Of a stretch of 64,000 bases of DNA, positions 34,968 through 45,058 are shown one piece after another. The position numbers and the translations under genes were made by a program. Source of the stretch: Candidatus Villigracilis saccharophilus (GTDB lineage: Bacteria; Chloroflexota; Anaerolineae; Anaerolineales; Villigracilaceae); contig JADJNA010000051.1 in the NCBI GenBank assembly GCA_016709305.1, positions 1 to 64,000 of the forward strand, read 5' to 3'. Below the pieces are notes generated by a model. It did not search any database. It was not told where the DNA came from and saw only the letters and a program-made list of their open reading frames with translations. Position 1 is the first letter of the stretch, and every line of letters starts with the position of its first letter.

Positions 34968-36326
34968 TCACTTTGCAAATTCTTTTATAACTCGCGCCAT
35001 GTGCTGTGCATGTTTTAGATACAGGTCAAGGCGGATGTTTTCATTGGGAGCGTGGGCTTTCGTATCAGGGTAGCCATGTCCCATTGTCGCAACGGGCAGA
35101 CCCAGGTCATGCACGAACGGATAGTTGGGTCCTGATCCGCCGATCATCGGGACGATCTCCATTGGCGATTCAAAAACCTCCCCAGCTGTTTCCACGACGA
35201 TCTTGATGAATGGGTCATCCGGGTCGGTACGCGCGGCAGGCTCTCCGCCCAGGAAATTAATTTTCACATCATCAAAACCTTCATGATCAAGATGTTTGCG
35301 AAGTTTCGCGACGATGTCTTCCGGCATTTGGCCGGGGACGAGTCGGAAATCAACTTTGGCAGATGCAAACGCGGGCTGAACTGTCTTCGAGCCCGGGCCT
35401 TGATATCCGCTTGTCAAACCGCAGATGGTGCAGGTCGGTGTGAAAACTTCTTCCATCTTGAGATCCGTGCCACCGGTCAAGCCTTTGATGAATTTCTTCG
35501 CCCCGTAGCGTTTTATATATTCGTCTGCAACATCTGGAAGAGCGTCCATAAGCTCGCGGTCACGTGCAGATGGAGGAACGATATTGTCGTAGAAGCCGGG
35601 GATGCGGATGCGTTCGTCCGGTCCTTTGAGGCTGTTGAGTGCCCAAGTGAGGCGCCACGCCGCGTTGGGCAGGATACTGCCACCCAATCCCGAGTGCACA
35701 TCTGTTCCAAGGGATTCGACGCTCAACTCAACATAGCAAATTCCACGCAGACCAAGATATTGCATTGGGACTCCGCGATGATCCACACCGCCAAATTCCC
35801 AAATGCAGGCATCGGCTTTCAGCAAGCCCAGGTTTTCTTTGATGAAATCATGAAGATGAACACTGCTGGTTTCCTCCTCGCCTTCAATGATAAATTTGAT
35901 GTTGCAAGGCAGGTCGCCGTCATTCTCTAAAATTGCATCGATCGCAAACAGGCGCGCAGTCAGATGGCTTTTATCGTCGCTAACTCCGCGGCCGTACAGT
36001 TTGTCTTCACGCAGACTTGGCTCAAAAGGAGGAGAGTCCCATAACTCCAGCGGTTCTGGCGGTTGGACATCATAGTGATTATAGATGAGCAGTGTCTTGT
36101 CGCTTTTGCCTTGTCTTTCTGCGAATACAACCGGCGCTCCGTCTGTATCCATGACCCGGGCCTTAAAGCCGCGCGCCATCAACATTTCTTTTACAAGTTG
36201 AGCGCATTCTTTTAATCCAATATTTTGCGCGCTAATACTTGGCTGGGCAACATAGCGTGAAAGTTCTGCGACGCTTTTATTAAAATTTTTATACAAATAT
36301 GCGTCTATTTTTTTGAAATCATCCAT
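34968..36326 (-). CDS. M20-family peptidase (dipeptidase)
   Basis: The 452-aa zinc peptidase has YNHYDVQPPEP near residue 82, GRGVSDDKSHL with the bridging Asp, EGEEETSS near residue 150 and GHGYPDTKAHAPNENI at the C terminus. It probably cleaves dipeptides in the cytosol. An acylase or carboxypeptidase of the same family is possible. Confidence 0.87.
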   Translation of the reverse strand: MDDFKKIDAYLYKNFNKSVAELSRYVAQPSISAQNIGLKECAQLVKEMLMARGFKARVMDTDGAPVVFAERQGKSDKTLLIYNHYDVQPPEPLELWDSPPFEPSLREDKLYGRGVSDDKSHLTARLFAIDAILENDGDLPCNIKFIIEGEEETSSVHLHDFIKENLGLLKADACIWEFGGVDHRGVPMQYLGLRGICYVELSVESLGTDVHSGLGGSILPNAAWRLTWALNSLKGPDERIRIPGFYDNIVPPSARDRELMDALPDVADEYIKRYGAKKFIKGLTGGTDLKMEEVFTPTCTICGLTSGYQGPGSKTVQPAFASAKVDFRLVPGQMPEDIVAKLRKHLDHEGFDDVKINFLGGEPAARTDPDDPFIKIVVETAGEVFESPMEIVPMIGGSGPNYPFVHDLGLPVATMGHGYPDTKAHAPNENIRLDLYLKHAQHMARVIKEFAK

Positions 36327-36350
36327 GATGGTCTCCTTTTTATTTGGAAG

Positions 36351-36992
36351 TCATTGAAAAAAGTTTGCGATCCAGTCTATTGAATAAGCGCCGGCAAATG
36401 CGAATAGCGCCATTTTGATGATCTGTCCTATCCAACAGAAGAGCAGAAATTTCCAAACAGGAATTTTAGCCACGCCTGCTGCGATCCCCGCCAGATCAAA
36501 GAACGGGTTGGGAAACGCGGATAGCGCAAGAATTGCCCAGACACCATATTTTTGTACCCAGGGCGCTACGCGGTTGTATGCCTGCGTATTTTCCACCAGG
36601 GCTTGTCCGCTGAATCCCGCCAGGTAACCAGACAGCTCGCCGATGGCACCGCCTGTCCCTGCGGCGAGCGCGACCCAAAAAGGATTGAAAATATTTCCCA
36701 TCGCGAACACCACTGCCACACCAGGCGCGGGGATGATTACTGTCGCATTTGCCAGCAGCATCACGAGAAAGATGCCGGGATAACCGTAAACTGCAAAATC
36801 CTGTACATGATCGCGAATACTGAAAATATAGACAGTTATCCCAATGACCACAGTCAGCGCAAGCACCCTTAAAATAAAAACGCCAATCCCCGATTTTTTT
36901 TGTTCTTGAATTGACGTTCGTTCTTTATTTACGGCGTCCACCTGACTGCGTGACTTCGCATTCTGCCGATTAGTTTTCTTCGATGGTGACAC
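36351..36992 (-). CDS. VTT-domain membrane protein (DedA/TVP38-like)
   Basis: The 213-aa protein has a basic N terminus and about five hydrophobic segments with the VTT pattern: VIIPAPGVAVVFAMGNIF, GTGGAIGELSGYLAG and ALSAFPNPFFDLAGIAAG. Related proteins are lipid scramblases. No ATG suits, so the start is probably the GTG at 36992 inside the cyclophilin gene, or a GTG about 17 codons later. The start is uncertain. Confidence 0.75.
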   Translation of the reverse strand: MSPSKKTNRQNAKSRSQVDAVNKERTSIQEQKKSGIGVFILRVLALTVVIGITVYIFSIRDHVQDFAVYGYPGIFLVMLLANATVIIPAPGVAVVFAMGNIFNPFWVALAAGTGGAIGELSGYLAGFSGQALVENTQAYNRVAPWVQKYGVWAILALSAFPNPFFDLAGIAAGVAKIPVWKFLLFCWIGQIIKMALFAFAGAYSIDWIANFFQ

Positions 36993-37479
36993 TGATGATT
37001 TTCACTGCAGGCGCATTGATGTTGCCTGGGTCGCGCGCGGGAATGGCCATAAGTACATCCAGACCTTCCACAACCTGGCCAAAGACGGTGTGTTTTCCAT
37101 TCAGGTGGGGAGTGGGGCCGTGCGTAATGAAGAATTGCGATCCATTTGTAGCTGGGCCGGCATTTGCCATGGATAGGATTCCGCGCTTGTCGTGTTTCAG
37201 ACTCGAATCGAATTCATCGCCGAATTTATAGCCGGGTCCGCCTCTACCGGTGCCAGTTGGGTCGCCGCCTTGGACCATAAAATCATTAATGACACGGTGG
37301 AAGATAACACCATCATAATAGCCTTCGCGGGAAAGGAATACGAAATTATTGACCGTTATGGGCGTCTTGGCAGCGAATAATTCGATAACCATTGTGCCTT
37401 TGTCTGTTTCCATACTGGCTTTGTAGGTTTTCTTTTGGTCGATCTGCATTTCGGGTGGTGTTGTCCATTGTTTTGCCAT
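36970..37479 (-). CDS. Cyclophilin-type peptidyl-prolyl isomerase
   Basis: The 169-aa enzyme shows GVIFHRVINDFMVQGGDPTGTGRGG (catalytic Arg near residue 60), SMANAGPATNGSQFFITHGPTPHLNGKHTVFGQV and no signal peptide. It isomerises Xaa-Pro bonds in the cytosol. Its 3' end overlaps the VTT protein gene by about 23 bases. Confidence 0.92.
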   Translation of the reverse strand: MAKQWTTPPEMQIDQKKTYKASMETDKGTMVIELFAAKTPITVNNFVFLSREGYYDGVIFHRVINDFMVQGGDPTGTGRGGPGYKFGDEFDSSLKHDKRGILSMANAGPATNGSQFFITHGPTPHLNGKHTVFGQVVEGLDVLMAIPARDPGNINAPAVKIISVTIEEN

Positions 37480-37521
37480 TCTATAATCTCCTTAATTGGG
37501 TTATTTAGATAAACATGTCAT

Positions 37522-38151
37522 TTACTTTGATTGTAATAGCAATTCTATTCTGGCCACGACCATATCCAGCGCAGCTGCATTGAATCCGCCTTCCGGGATG
37601 ATGATGTCTGCGTATCGTTTTGAAGGTTCGACGAACTCAAGGTGCATGGGCCTCACCGAGGCTTCGTATTGTTTGATAACTGATTCGGTTGAACGCCCGC
37701 GTTCTGTTATATCACGATGTAATCTGCGAATTAGACGCAAGTCTGCGTCTGTATCCACAAATATTTTAATGTCAAATAATTTTCGCAGGTCTGGTTCGGT
37801 AAAGATCAAGATCCCTTCAACCAAAATTACGCCACGCGGAGCCACTGTGAAGGTTTCGGCAGTGCGGCTGTCAGTCGCGAAATCATAGATCGGAACCTCA
37901 ACAGCTTCCAAGTTTCGCAGGGATTTAACATGTTTTATTAAGAGTTCAGTTTCAAGTGAATTGGGATGATCGAAATTTATTTCCGAATGCATGGCCGTAG
38001 GAAATCCGCTCATATCCTTGTAGTACGAATCGTGCTGGAGGTATGCAATTCGATCCGCGCCAATGCGATTGAGAATTTCCCGTACAACCGTTGTTTTGCC
38101 GGAGCCGGAGCCGCCTGCGATGCCGATCACCAGCGGACTATTATGATTCAT
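37522..38151 (-). CDS. udk: Uridine kinase
   Basis: The 209-aa kinase has P-loop GIAGGSGSGKTTV, LQHDSYYKDM, NFDHPNSLET and the lid RRLHRDITERGRST. It phosphorylates uridine and cytidine with ATP in pyrimidine salvage. Confidence 0.93.
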   Translation of the reverse strand: MNHNSPLVIGIAGGSGSGKTTVVREILNRIGADRIAYLQHDSYYKDMSGFPTAMHSEINFDHPNSLETELLIKHVKSLRNLEAVEVPIYDFATDSRTAETFTVAPRGVILVEGILIFTEPDLRKLFDIKIFVDTDADLRLIRRLHRDITERGRSTESVIKQYEASVRPMHLEFVEPSKRYADIIIPEGGFNAAALDMVVARIELLLQSK

Positions 38152-38242
38152 AAGCGCGATTATAGTCCATGACCGGTATTTTTTGCCTTAGCATTATCCA
38201 TAACTGGCCAATCAGAATGAATCGCGGTCTGTGAGTTTTTAG

Positions 38243-38294
38243 CCAAACAGAAATCAGGGCGAATGAGAGATCATTCGCCCTGATTTCTGTTTGG
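38243..38294. terminator. Long perfect hairpin
   Basis: A perfect 24-base stem (38243-38266 with 38271-38294) and a GAGA loop lie downstream of the small DUF2892-like gene on the minus strand. It should stop transcription strongly although the adjacent T tract is short. Confidence 0.75.
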
Positions 38295-38304
38295 TTGCAG
38301 TAAT

Positions 38305-38498
38305 TTATTTGGTGCTGAATTTGAAGATCGCGTATAACGGGCAGAATGAAACTACGGCAGTGAGCAGGAATACCACGCCGAGAACTACCAGCACGATTCC
38401 AAGGGTTCCTGTGACGATTCGCCAAAATACAGATAGGCAAACACTGCCGCAAGAACGACACGAACGACACGATCAATATTGGATAAATTGGGTTTCAT
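38305..38498 (-). CDS. Small DUF2892/YgaP-type membrane protein, frameshifted
   Basis: From the ATG at 38496-38498, which follows GGAG, the frame reads NLSNIDRVVRVVLAAVFAYLYFG and then stops early. Restoring one missing base at 38421-38427 gives about 64 residues: IVTGTLGIVLVVLGVVFLL, then FCPLYAIFKFSTK. This matches the DUF2892 (YgaP transmembrane) pattern with two membrane helices. The gene is too short for normal gene callers and was found by reading both frames. Confidence 0.65.
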
Positions 38499-38571
38499 TG
38501 AAAATCTCCTTTGGTCGATTGGTTTGATGACCACAGTATAGTGGATGGTTCAATTTCCGTCCGTGACAATG

Positions 38572-39246
38572 TCACACAGATGAGCGGGATTTTAATAATT
38601 CAAAATCCAATATCTCGACTGTGCCCCGTCCGGAGCGGATACTTCCTTCGCTGACAAAATCTTCCATTAGTCGACTGATGACCTCGCGCGAACTGCCCAA
38701 TTCAGCTGCGATCTCTTGATGGGTGATATGCAATGGGTTTTTAGTTTGCGCCTGTTTTACCAGTAAGGAAGCAACACGTCGGTCCATGCGCTGGAAAGCC
38801 ACTTCGTCCACAACCGCCATCATGGTCGAAAGCCTTTGAGATAATAGATCAAAGATGAACTCCCGCCACATATCATAGCGCTGAACCCAATCACGAAATG
38901 AATTTGCGGGGATCATTACAGCCTCTGCGTTCTGTTCAACTGTGGCTATGGCAGGAAATGTTTTTTGATTCAAAATGGCGTTGGCGGTCAAGATGCACGA
39001 TGAGCCGTTCCCAAAACGATACAGGGTTATTTCACGACCTGTCTCGCCAATCTTGTAAACACGCACCTCACCTGAGATCAACAGGGCGATCGCTTCGACG
39101 CGGTCGCCTTCAAGGAATACGTCATGACCAGCAGGGATATGTGCTAAAAAAGCCGTTTGTTGGAACTCACGGATAAACAGGGGGTCCGCCTGCTGGAGCA
39201 AGGGCAGGGACAGTGAGATACGCTTTAATTGATTCGAGTCGATCAT
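38572..39246 (-). CDS. Crp/Fnr-family transcriptional regulator
   Basis: The 224-aa protein has an N-terminal cyclic-nucleotide-binding-type beta barrel (about residues 20-120) and a C-terminal helix-turn-helix with ITHQEIAAELGSSREVISRLMEDF. It binds DNA, probably in response to a small ligand. The ligand is not evident. No cysteine cluster suggests an iron-sulfur sensor. It is 9 bases after the DegV gene, on the same strand. Confidence 0.9.
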   Translation of the reverse strand: MIDSNQLKRISLSLPLLQQADPLFIREFQQTAFLAHIPAGHDVFLEGDRVEAIALLISGEVRVYKIGETGREITLYRFGNGSSCILTANAILNQKTFPAIATVEQNAEAVMIPANSFRDWVQRYDMWREFIFDLLSQRLSTMMAVVDEVAFQRMDRRVASLLVKQAQTKNPLHITHQEIAAELGSSREVISRLMEDFVSEGSIRSGRGTVEILDFELLKSRSSV

Positions 39247-39255
39247 GTAGATATG

Positions 39256-40107
39256 CTAATCGAACATAAACGCCAGCCCTACCGTGCCGGGACCGGTGTG
39301 TGTACCGACAACGGGGCTGAGCTCTGTCGAGAGCGTTTCAACAGGATTTAATTTTCTCGCGGCGGCATCCAGCAATATCTTTGCATCATCAGCGGCATTC
39401 GCATGCAGCGAGGCGATCCGAACATTTGACTTACCCTTTGTTTTCTCTGCGACCAGCTCAAGGATACGGTCGTGGGCCTTGCCTTTGGTGCGGATTCGTT
39501 CAATTCCTTCCACTTTTCCTTCTTTGAGTGCAAGGATCGGTTTTAGATTTAACGCCGCGCCGATGTACCTTTGCGCACCGCCAATGCGCCCGCCACGGTG
39601 CAGGAATTCCAGCGTATCCACAGCAAAAAGAACACCTGTCTTTTCGTGAGCTTTTTCGGTCAGTGCAGCAACTTCTTTTATGGTGGCGCCTGCCTCCAGT
39701 GCGCGTGCAGCAGCGAGTACCTGAAATCCGAGCGCCATGGCCGTAGATTGACTATCTACCAGGGTCACTTTTTCGCCAGCGGTTCCCATTGAGGCTTTGC
39801 CTTGAATGGCAGATTGCAGAGTCCCGGAGAGCTTGGATGAAATAAAAATTCCCAACACTTCAAATCCCTGATCTACCAGGGGCTGGAAAATGGACTGCAT
39901 GCTGGCAGGAGAGACTTGTGAAGTGGATGGCATTACCTTCGATGTTTTTAAACGGCTAAAATATTCATCAGAGCGGATATCGATCCCGTCACGAAAAGTT
40001 TCGTTTCCCCAAATTAATATCTGCGGGGCGACCGTTATATTGTGCTTCCCGACATACTCTGTGGGGATATAAGCTGTGCTGTCTGTGACAACTGCAAATT
40101 TTGACAT
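39256..40107 (-). CDS. DegV family fatty-acid-binding protein
   Basis: The 283-aa protein begins FAVVTDSTAYIPTEY, has TSQVSPASMQSIF near residue 60, and ends with GTHTGPGTVGLAFM. DegV/FakB proteins bind a fatty acid and present it to the kinase FakA. No fakA is in the window. It is expressed with the Crp-type gene downstream. Confidence 0.9.
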   Translation of the reverse strand: MSKFAVVTDSTAYIPTEYVGKHNITVAPQILIWGNETFRDGIDIRSDEYFSRLKTSKVMPSTSQVSPASMQSIFQPLVDQGFEVLGIFISSKLSGTLQSAIQGKASMGTAGEKVTLVDSQSTAMALGFQVLAAARALEAGATIKEVAALTEKAHEKTGVLFAVDTLEFLHRGGRIGGAQRYIGAALNLKPILALKEGKVEGIERIRTKGKAHDRILELVAEKTKGKSNVRIASLHANAADDAKILLDAAARKLNPVETLSTELSPVVGTHTGPGTVGLAFMFD

Positions 40108-40195
40108 TACTTCCTCCGAACAATGGAATGTGATATTCGGGCAATTTTACCCTAGTGGGGGATTGCGCCTGGAGAAAATCTGTTATTAAGGCTCA

Positions 40196-40204
40196 TGGTA
40201 TAAT
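40196..40204 (+). promoter_or_regulatory. Extended -10 promoter of mreB
   Basis: TGGTATAAT fits the extended -10 consensus exactly, about 48 bases before the TTG start of mreB. No good -35 is seen, which is normal for this class. AGGAG lies at 40242-40246. Confidence 0.5.
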
Positions 40205-40252
40205 TCTTTTTGTTATCCTCACCTCGCATGAACCCTCACTTAGGAGCCTATT

Positions 40253-41326
40253 TTGGCCTTCAACCCTATTAACTGGCTGTTAGGCCTTTTTTCTCTGGAT
40301 ATCGCCATAGACCTTGGCACTGCGAACACTCTAGTTCATGTTCGCGGTAAGGGGATAGTTATTAATGAGCCATCCTGGGTCACTGTCGATAAGAAATTGC
40401 GCCAGCCTGTTGCCATTGGTCTCGAAGCAAAAGAAATGGTCGGCCGCACACCAAGTAATGTTATGGTGGTGCGTCCTATTCGCGATGGCGTGATTGCCGA
40501 ATTTGACGTGACGCAGGTCATGCTGGAATATTTTATTGGCAAGGTACATGAACAAAGTATGGTTCCATTACCGCGCCCGCGCGTGATCGTTGGATTACCC
40601 ACAGGTGTGACGGAAGTCGAAAAGCGTGCTGTCTATGACGCAGTCATGGCTTCTGGCGCGCGTCAGGCCATGTTGATTGAGGAACCGATCGCGGCTGCGC
40701 TGGGAGCTGGTCTGCCCGTCGGAGAGATCCGTGGTTCGATGGTGGTTGATATAGGCGGCGGGACAACTGAAGTCGCGGTGTTGTCCATGAGCGGTGTCGT
40801 TGCCTCACGTTCCCTGCGTGTCGCGGGCGATGAAATGGACCAGGATATCGTGCAGTATCTTCGCAATAAATATAATCTGCTGATCGGTGAAGGCAATGCC
40901 GAGCAGATCAAATGGCAAATTGGTTCAGCTTATCCATTACAACCGGAAAAGACCATGGAGGTGCGTGGCCGTAATTTGGTGAGTGGCTTACCTGAAACAG
41001 TTGAAATTTCTTCAGTTGAAATTCGAGAATCCTTGAGCGCATCCGTTCAGGTGATTATTGACACTGTGCGCGATGCGCTGGATGAAATCCCGCCTGAGAT
41101 TGTGGCAGACCTCATGGATATTGGTATTTGTCTTGCTGGTGGGGGCGCTCTGCTTCAAGGGCTTGCCGAACGTCTGACTGATGAAATGAAACTGCGTGTT
41201 TGGGTTGCGGAAGATCCGCTGACTTGTGTGGCGCGCGGCGCGGCAATGATCTTTGAAGATCTGGATTCCCTTGGACGTTATCTGGTCGGACTGGAACGCG
41301 GCAGTACGCGACATATAATTGGATAA
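40253..41326 (+). CDS. mreB: Rod shape-determining protein MreB
   Basis: The 357-aa actin homologue assembles membrane-associated filaments that direct lateral wall growth. It has DLGTANTLVHVRGKGIV, the phosphate loops IGGGTTEVAVLS and AGGGALLQGL. An amphipathic MAFNPINWLLGLFS stretch sits at the N terminus. The start is TTG, preceded by AGGAG at a 6-base spacing. It leads the mreBCD-mrdA-min cluster. Confidence 0.95.
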   Translation: MAFNPINWLLGLFSLDIAIDLGTANTLVHVRGKGIVINEPSWVTVDKKLRQPVAIGLEAKEMVGRTPSNVMVVRPIRDGVIAEFDVTQVMLEYFIGKVHEQSMVPLPRPRVIVGLPTGVTEVEKRAVYDAVMASGARQAMLIEEPIAAALGAGLPVGEIRGSMVVDIGGGTTEVAVLSMSGVVASRSLRVAGDEMDQDIVQYLRNKYNLLIGEGNAEQIKWQIGSAYPLQPEKTMEVRGRNLVSGLPETVEISSVEIRESLSASVQVIIDTVRDALDEIPPEIVADLMDIGICLAGGGALLQGLAERLTDEMKLRVWVAEDPLTCVARGAAMIFEDLDSLGRYLVGLERGSTRHIIG

Positions 41327-41434
41327 TCTCATATCTGGTAAACCCCATGAACGATCTGATGAGAAAAAATGCGCACATGAAATGTATTGTTTGTTGATCA
41401 AGGTTTCCCGCATATCTTTCAGGTCTTGCAAATT

Positions 41435-42271
41435 ATGAACTCTCGTTCTTTACAAACAACGATTATCTTCCTTGTGGTGGGGGGCATCCTGGCCCTGGCC
41501 TTGGGTGGTTTCTTTGGATCCGCCTCAAGACAATTTAATTCGGTGTTTATTGAAATTCAAACATGGGTGTCCGCTCGTTTCCTGGGTGTTCAAGATTTTT
41601 TCACAGCGCCTCGTGATATTGTCTCATTGCGAACACGCAATGCTGAACTTGAAACTCAGGTTTCTCAATTACAGGCGCAAGTGATCGAATTGCAACAGCG
41701 CGTGAATGAGACAGAAATTCTCGCCGCGCTTGTTGATTTTTCCCGGACCAATCCCGAAAGCACTTATAAAGCTGCGGCGGTTATTGGTCGTGACCCTTCT
41801 CCATTTTTACATTACATCATTATTAACCGCGGTTCGAACGATGAGATCCTACGCGGCATGCCCGTGGTCACAAACCAGGGATTGGTTGGGCGCATCGATG
41901 CTGTCATTGCAGATGCCGCCCGTGTCCAACTCATTACTGATCCAGGGTCCGCCATCAATAGTTCCCTCCAAAATGCAAAAACGACCGCCGTCACACTTGG
42001 GTCGGTAACTGGCGATATTTCTCTGGATATGATCTCGCAGAATGTAGTGGTTCAGGCGGGCGATCTGGTCTTGACCTCGGGATTGGGTGGCGGATATCCA
42101 TCTGATATTCCCATCGGACAGGTACTTACGATCCGCAGCCTTGAATTTGAACTGTTTCAGCAGGCGACCATCCAGCCAGCCGTTGACTTTACCCGTCTTG
42201 CGATCGTTCTTGTCATCACCAACTTCAGCCCTGTGGATATCGCTCCGCTTGAACCCCAAACCATTCCATAA
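41435..42271 (+). CDS. mreC: Rod shape-determining protein MreC
   Basis: The 278-aa protein has one N-terminal membrane helix (TTIIFLVVGGILALALGGFFG), a coiled coil (about residues 48-85) and the periplasmic beta-domain (VIGRDPSPFLHYIIINRGSNDEI). It links MreB/MreD to the wall synthases. I take the ATG at 41435; an earlier TTG is possible. Confidence 0.92.
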   Translation: MNSRSLQTTIIFLVVGGILALALGGFFGSASRQFNSVFIEIQTWVSARFLGVQDFFTAPRDIVSLRTRNAELETQVSQLQAQVIELQQRVNETEILAALVDFSRTNPESTYKAAAVIGRDPSPFLHYIIINRGSNDEILRGMPVVTNQGLVGRIDAVIADAARVQLITDPGSAINSSLQNAKTTAVTLGSVTGDISLDMISQNVVVQAGDLVLTSGLGGGYPSDIPIGQVLTIRSLEFELFQQATIQPAVDFTRLAIVLVITNFSPVDIAPLEPQTIP

Positions 42272-42282
42272 TCATATTTGCC

Positions 42283-42783
42283 ATGCGAAATCTTGTTGCG
42301 TTCCCGCTGCTCGCGCTGGCTGTTATCCTGCAATCCTCGGTTGTCAGCCAGGTTAAATTACTCTCCGGCTCTGCTGATTTGCCTTTGATCTTGATCGCGG
42401 CATGGGCATTGCAGGAACGGGTTAAATCCGCGTGGCATTGGGCTGTGCTTGCCTGCGCAATGTTAGGTATTGTTTCGAAAATGCCCTGGCCCGTTCTGTT
42501 GGTCGGTTACCTGGCTATCGTGATTGCGGCCCGGGCGTTACAAAAACGGGTGTGGCAGGCCCCTTTATTGGCGATGTTCAGTATCACTTTTATTGGCACC
42601 TTGTTTAAGAATTTATTGTCCTTCGTTGCATTACAAATCCTCGGTACATCTCTACCATTTAGCGATGTTGTCGGGGTGCTTGTGTTGCCCAGCCTGCTGC
42701 TCAATATGCTTTTCTCGATTCCGGTTTATACTTTTATGCGCGATTTGGCGCGTTGGGTTTATCCTTCAGAGGAGATTGAATGA
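42283..42783 (+). CDS. mreD: Rod shape-determining protein MreD
   Basis: The 166-aa protein has five or six membrane helices, weak sequence marks and the expected place after mreC. It overlaps mrdA by four bases (ATGA). Context gives the main support. Confidence 0.85.
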   Translation: MRNLVAFPLLALAVILQSSVVSQVKLLSGSADLPLILIAAWALQERVKSAWHWAVLACAMLGIVSKMPWPVLLVGYLAIVIAARALQKRVWQAPLLAMFSITFIGTLFKNLLSFVALQILGTSLPFSDVVGVLVLPSLLLNMLFSIPVYTFMRDLARWVYPSEEIE

Positions 42784-44978
42784 GTACTGGTTCGATACCA
42801 CGACCAGCCCGTTTTGAAACATGGCGGATTGCAGCCATTTATATAGTCTTGGTGCTGGCATTTACCGGGCTGCTTATGCGGCTTGTCAATTTACAAGTCT
42901 TACAGGAATCGGTCTGGACGGCTCAGGCGATTGATAATTACACATATGAAGTGAACGTGCCGGCTCCGCGTGGAATTATATACGATCGCAATGGTTATAT
43001 CCTTGCGCGCAATGTGGCTTCCTATAATATAGTAATCACCCCTGCAGATTTGCCTGATGATGAATCAGATATTCAGCGCATTTATCGACAATTATCCGAC
43101 CTGATCGATGTCCCTGTTGGCGGGGTGGTGACAGACGCGTCACTGGAGGAAGCGAAACTTTTTGCTGCTTGTGTGCCTGGGCCGGGAATAGCCCAGCTTG
43201 TTGCTCTACAAGATACGCTCGCTCCATACAGCCCGGTAAAATTGAAGTGCAACGTTTCTGAAGATGTTGCCCGCGTTGTTGAGGAGAGGTCGATCGATTG
43301 GCCCGGTGTGTCTGTTGAGATCGACCCGATTCGCGACTACCCGACAGGTTCGTTGACAGCCAGTCTTGTGGGTTTTCTGGGTCCGATTCCGGCGCTTTTT
43401 GAAAAAGAATATACAGATAAAGGGTTTATTCCCAACCGCGATAAGATCGGATATGCCGGCGTCGAGGATTCTATGCAGGATATTCTGGCTGGCAGGAATG
43501 GTCTGCGTGTTGTCGAGATTGATGTGGCCGGTCAGGAACTTCGTAATCTTGAACCGCCCAGACCTACAGTGCCAGGGCAAAATGTGTATCTCACCATCGA
43601 TACAAGATTACAGGCAGTGGCTGAAGCGTCCTTGGTTCAGGAGATTAACTTTTGGAATACCTATTTTGGAACAGTGCGTATCTCCAGCGGCGTGGTCATT
43701 GCCATGAATCCGAAGACTGGCGAGATTCTCGCGATGGTTTCCTATCCATCCTATGAAAACAATCGCTTCGCGCGTTTGATCCCTGCCTATTATTATGAAC
43801 AATTGAGTCAGGATTCGCGTAATCCCTTACTGAACAATGCGATCGGCGCTGAATTTCCGCCGGGATCTGTATTTAAATTGTCCACTGCTACTGGCGCGTA
43901 TAACGAAAATGTTGTTGAATTGGATACGGTCATTCAAGCACCGGGACAATTGCTCCTGTGTGAAAAATTCAATCCGAATGATACCTGTACTGACAGCAAC
44001 ACGCGACCCTTCGTGGATTGGATCTTTGAACAAAACCCCGACGGTTTTGGGCAGATTGATTTTCAACATTGCATCGCGTATTCCAGTAATGTTTGTTTCT
44101 ATAAGCTGGGCGGCGGCTTCGAAGACGAGATCAAGCAGGGGCTGGGCATTGAACGCCTCCAGCAATACGCCCGGGCGCTCGGGTATGATCAAAGGTCAGG
44201 TATCCAGTTAAAAGGCGAAGCAGATGGATTAATTCCCGACCCGCAATGGAAACGTATCAACACTGGTGAGAACTGGTCAACCGGTGACACATACATCGCG
44301 AGTGTGGGGCAGGGTTATGTGCTGGCGACCCCGTTGCAGATATTGATGTCCGGTGCGACGATTGCAAATCGCGGTAAATTGATGCAGCCAACGATCGTGC
44401 GCGAAGTGACCGATGGCGAGGGGAATCCAGTTGAAATGTGGTTCAATCCTGACCCGCAACAGTTTACGGTTTCTCCGGAACAAACCCCAGGCAGTTATCA
44501 GATATCACCTTTCACGCCAAATTTGAAATGGGATATTACGGTTACTCCGATGATCGCAAATTACTCTTGTGACGGCAGTGTTTGCAGTCTGGATGAAAGT
44601 AAATTAAAGATCGTGGATCCTGAGACGGTTGAAGCCGTGCGTGGTGGTACTCGTCTTTCGATCACAGATTCACGAGGAACACTTAATAAGTTGTTCTCAA
44701 GTTTCCCCATTGCAGTGGCAGGCAAGACCGGTACCGCGGAATATTGTGATGATGTTGCCCGCAAGGCGAATCGTTGTAATTTTGGTGCATGGCCGACCCA
44801 TTCATGGACTTTGGCATATGCACCGTATGAGGACCCTGAGATTATCGTGGTTGCTTTTGCATACAATGGCGGCGAGGGTGCAAGCGTGGCAGGTCCGATC
44901 GTTGAGAGGGTCATTAAGGCGTACTTTGAATTGAAATCCATTGATATTTCGAAAGAAAATCCATCTGATGGGCAGTAG
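42780..44978 (+). CDS. mrdA: Penicillin-binding protein 2 (peptidoglycan transpeptidase)
   Basis: The 732-aa class B PBP has one N-terminal helix, a dimerisation region (PAPRGIIYDRNG) and the catalytic motifs: SVFK (Ser near residue 363), SSN in AYSSNVCFY near 438, and KTGT near 650. Length exceeds the E. coli enzyme by ~100 residues. It works with RodA, encoded after the min genes. Confidence 0.93.
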   Translation: MSTGSIPRPARFETWRIAAIYIVLVLAFTGLLMRLVNLQVLQESVWTAQAIDNYTYEVNVPAPRGIIYDRNGYILARNVASYNIVITPADLPDDESDIQRIYRQLSDLIDVPVGGVVTDASLEEAKLFAACVPGPGIAQLVALQDTLAPYSPVKLKCNVSEDVARVVEERSIDWPGVSVEIDPIRDYPTGSLTASLVGFLGPIPALFEKEYTDKGFIPNRDKIGYAGVEDSMQDILAGRNGLRVVEIDVAGQELRNLEPPRPTVPGQNVYLTIDTRLQAVAEASLVQEINFWNTYFGTVRISSGVVIAMNPKTGEILAMVSYPSYENNRFARLIPAYYYEQLSQDSRNPLLNNAIGAEFPPGSVFKLSTATGAYNENVVELDTVIQAPGQLLLCEKFNPNDTCTDSNTRPFVDWIFEQNPDGFGQIDFQHCIAYSSNVCFYKLGGGFEDEIKQGLGIERLQQYARALGYDQRSGIQLKGEADGLIPDPQWKRINTGENWSTGDTYIASVGQGYVLATPLQILMSGATIANRGKLMQPTIVREVTDGEGNPVEMWFNPDPQQFTVSPEQTPGSYQISPFTPNLKWDITVTPMIANYSCDGSVCSLDESKLKIVDPETVEAVRGGTRLSITDSRGTLNKLFSSFPIAVAGKTGTAEYCDDVARKANRCNFGAWPTHSWTLAYAPYEDPEIIVVAFAYNGGEGASVAGPIVERVIKAYFELKSIDISKENPSDGQ

Positions 44979-45058
44979 TCTTAAATTATTGAATCGGGAT
45001 TTTTTAACAGTACCGCCGTTTCACCTACGGCGTCAGGTATAATTTGTGCAAAATTATT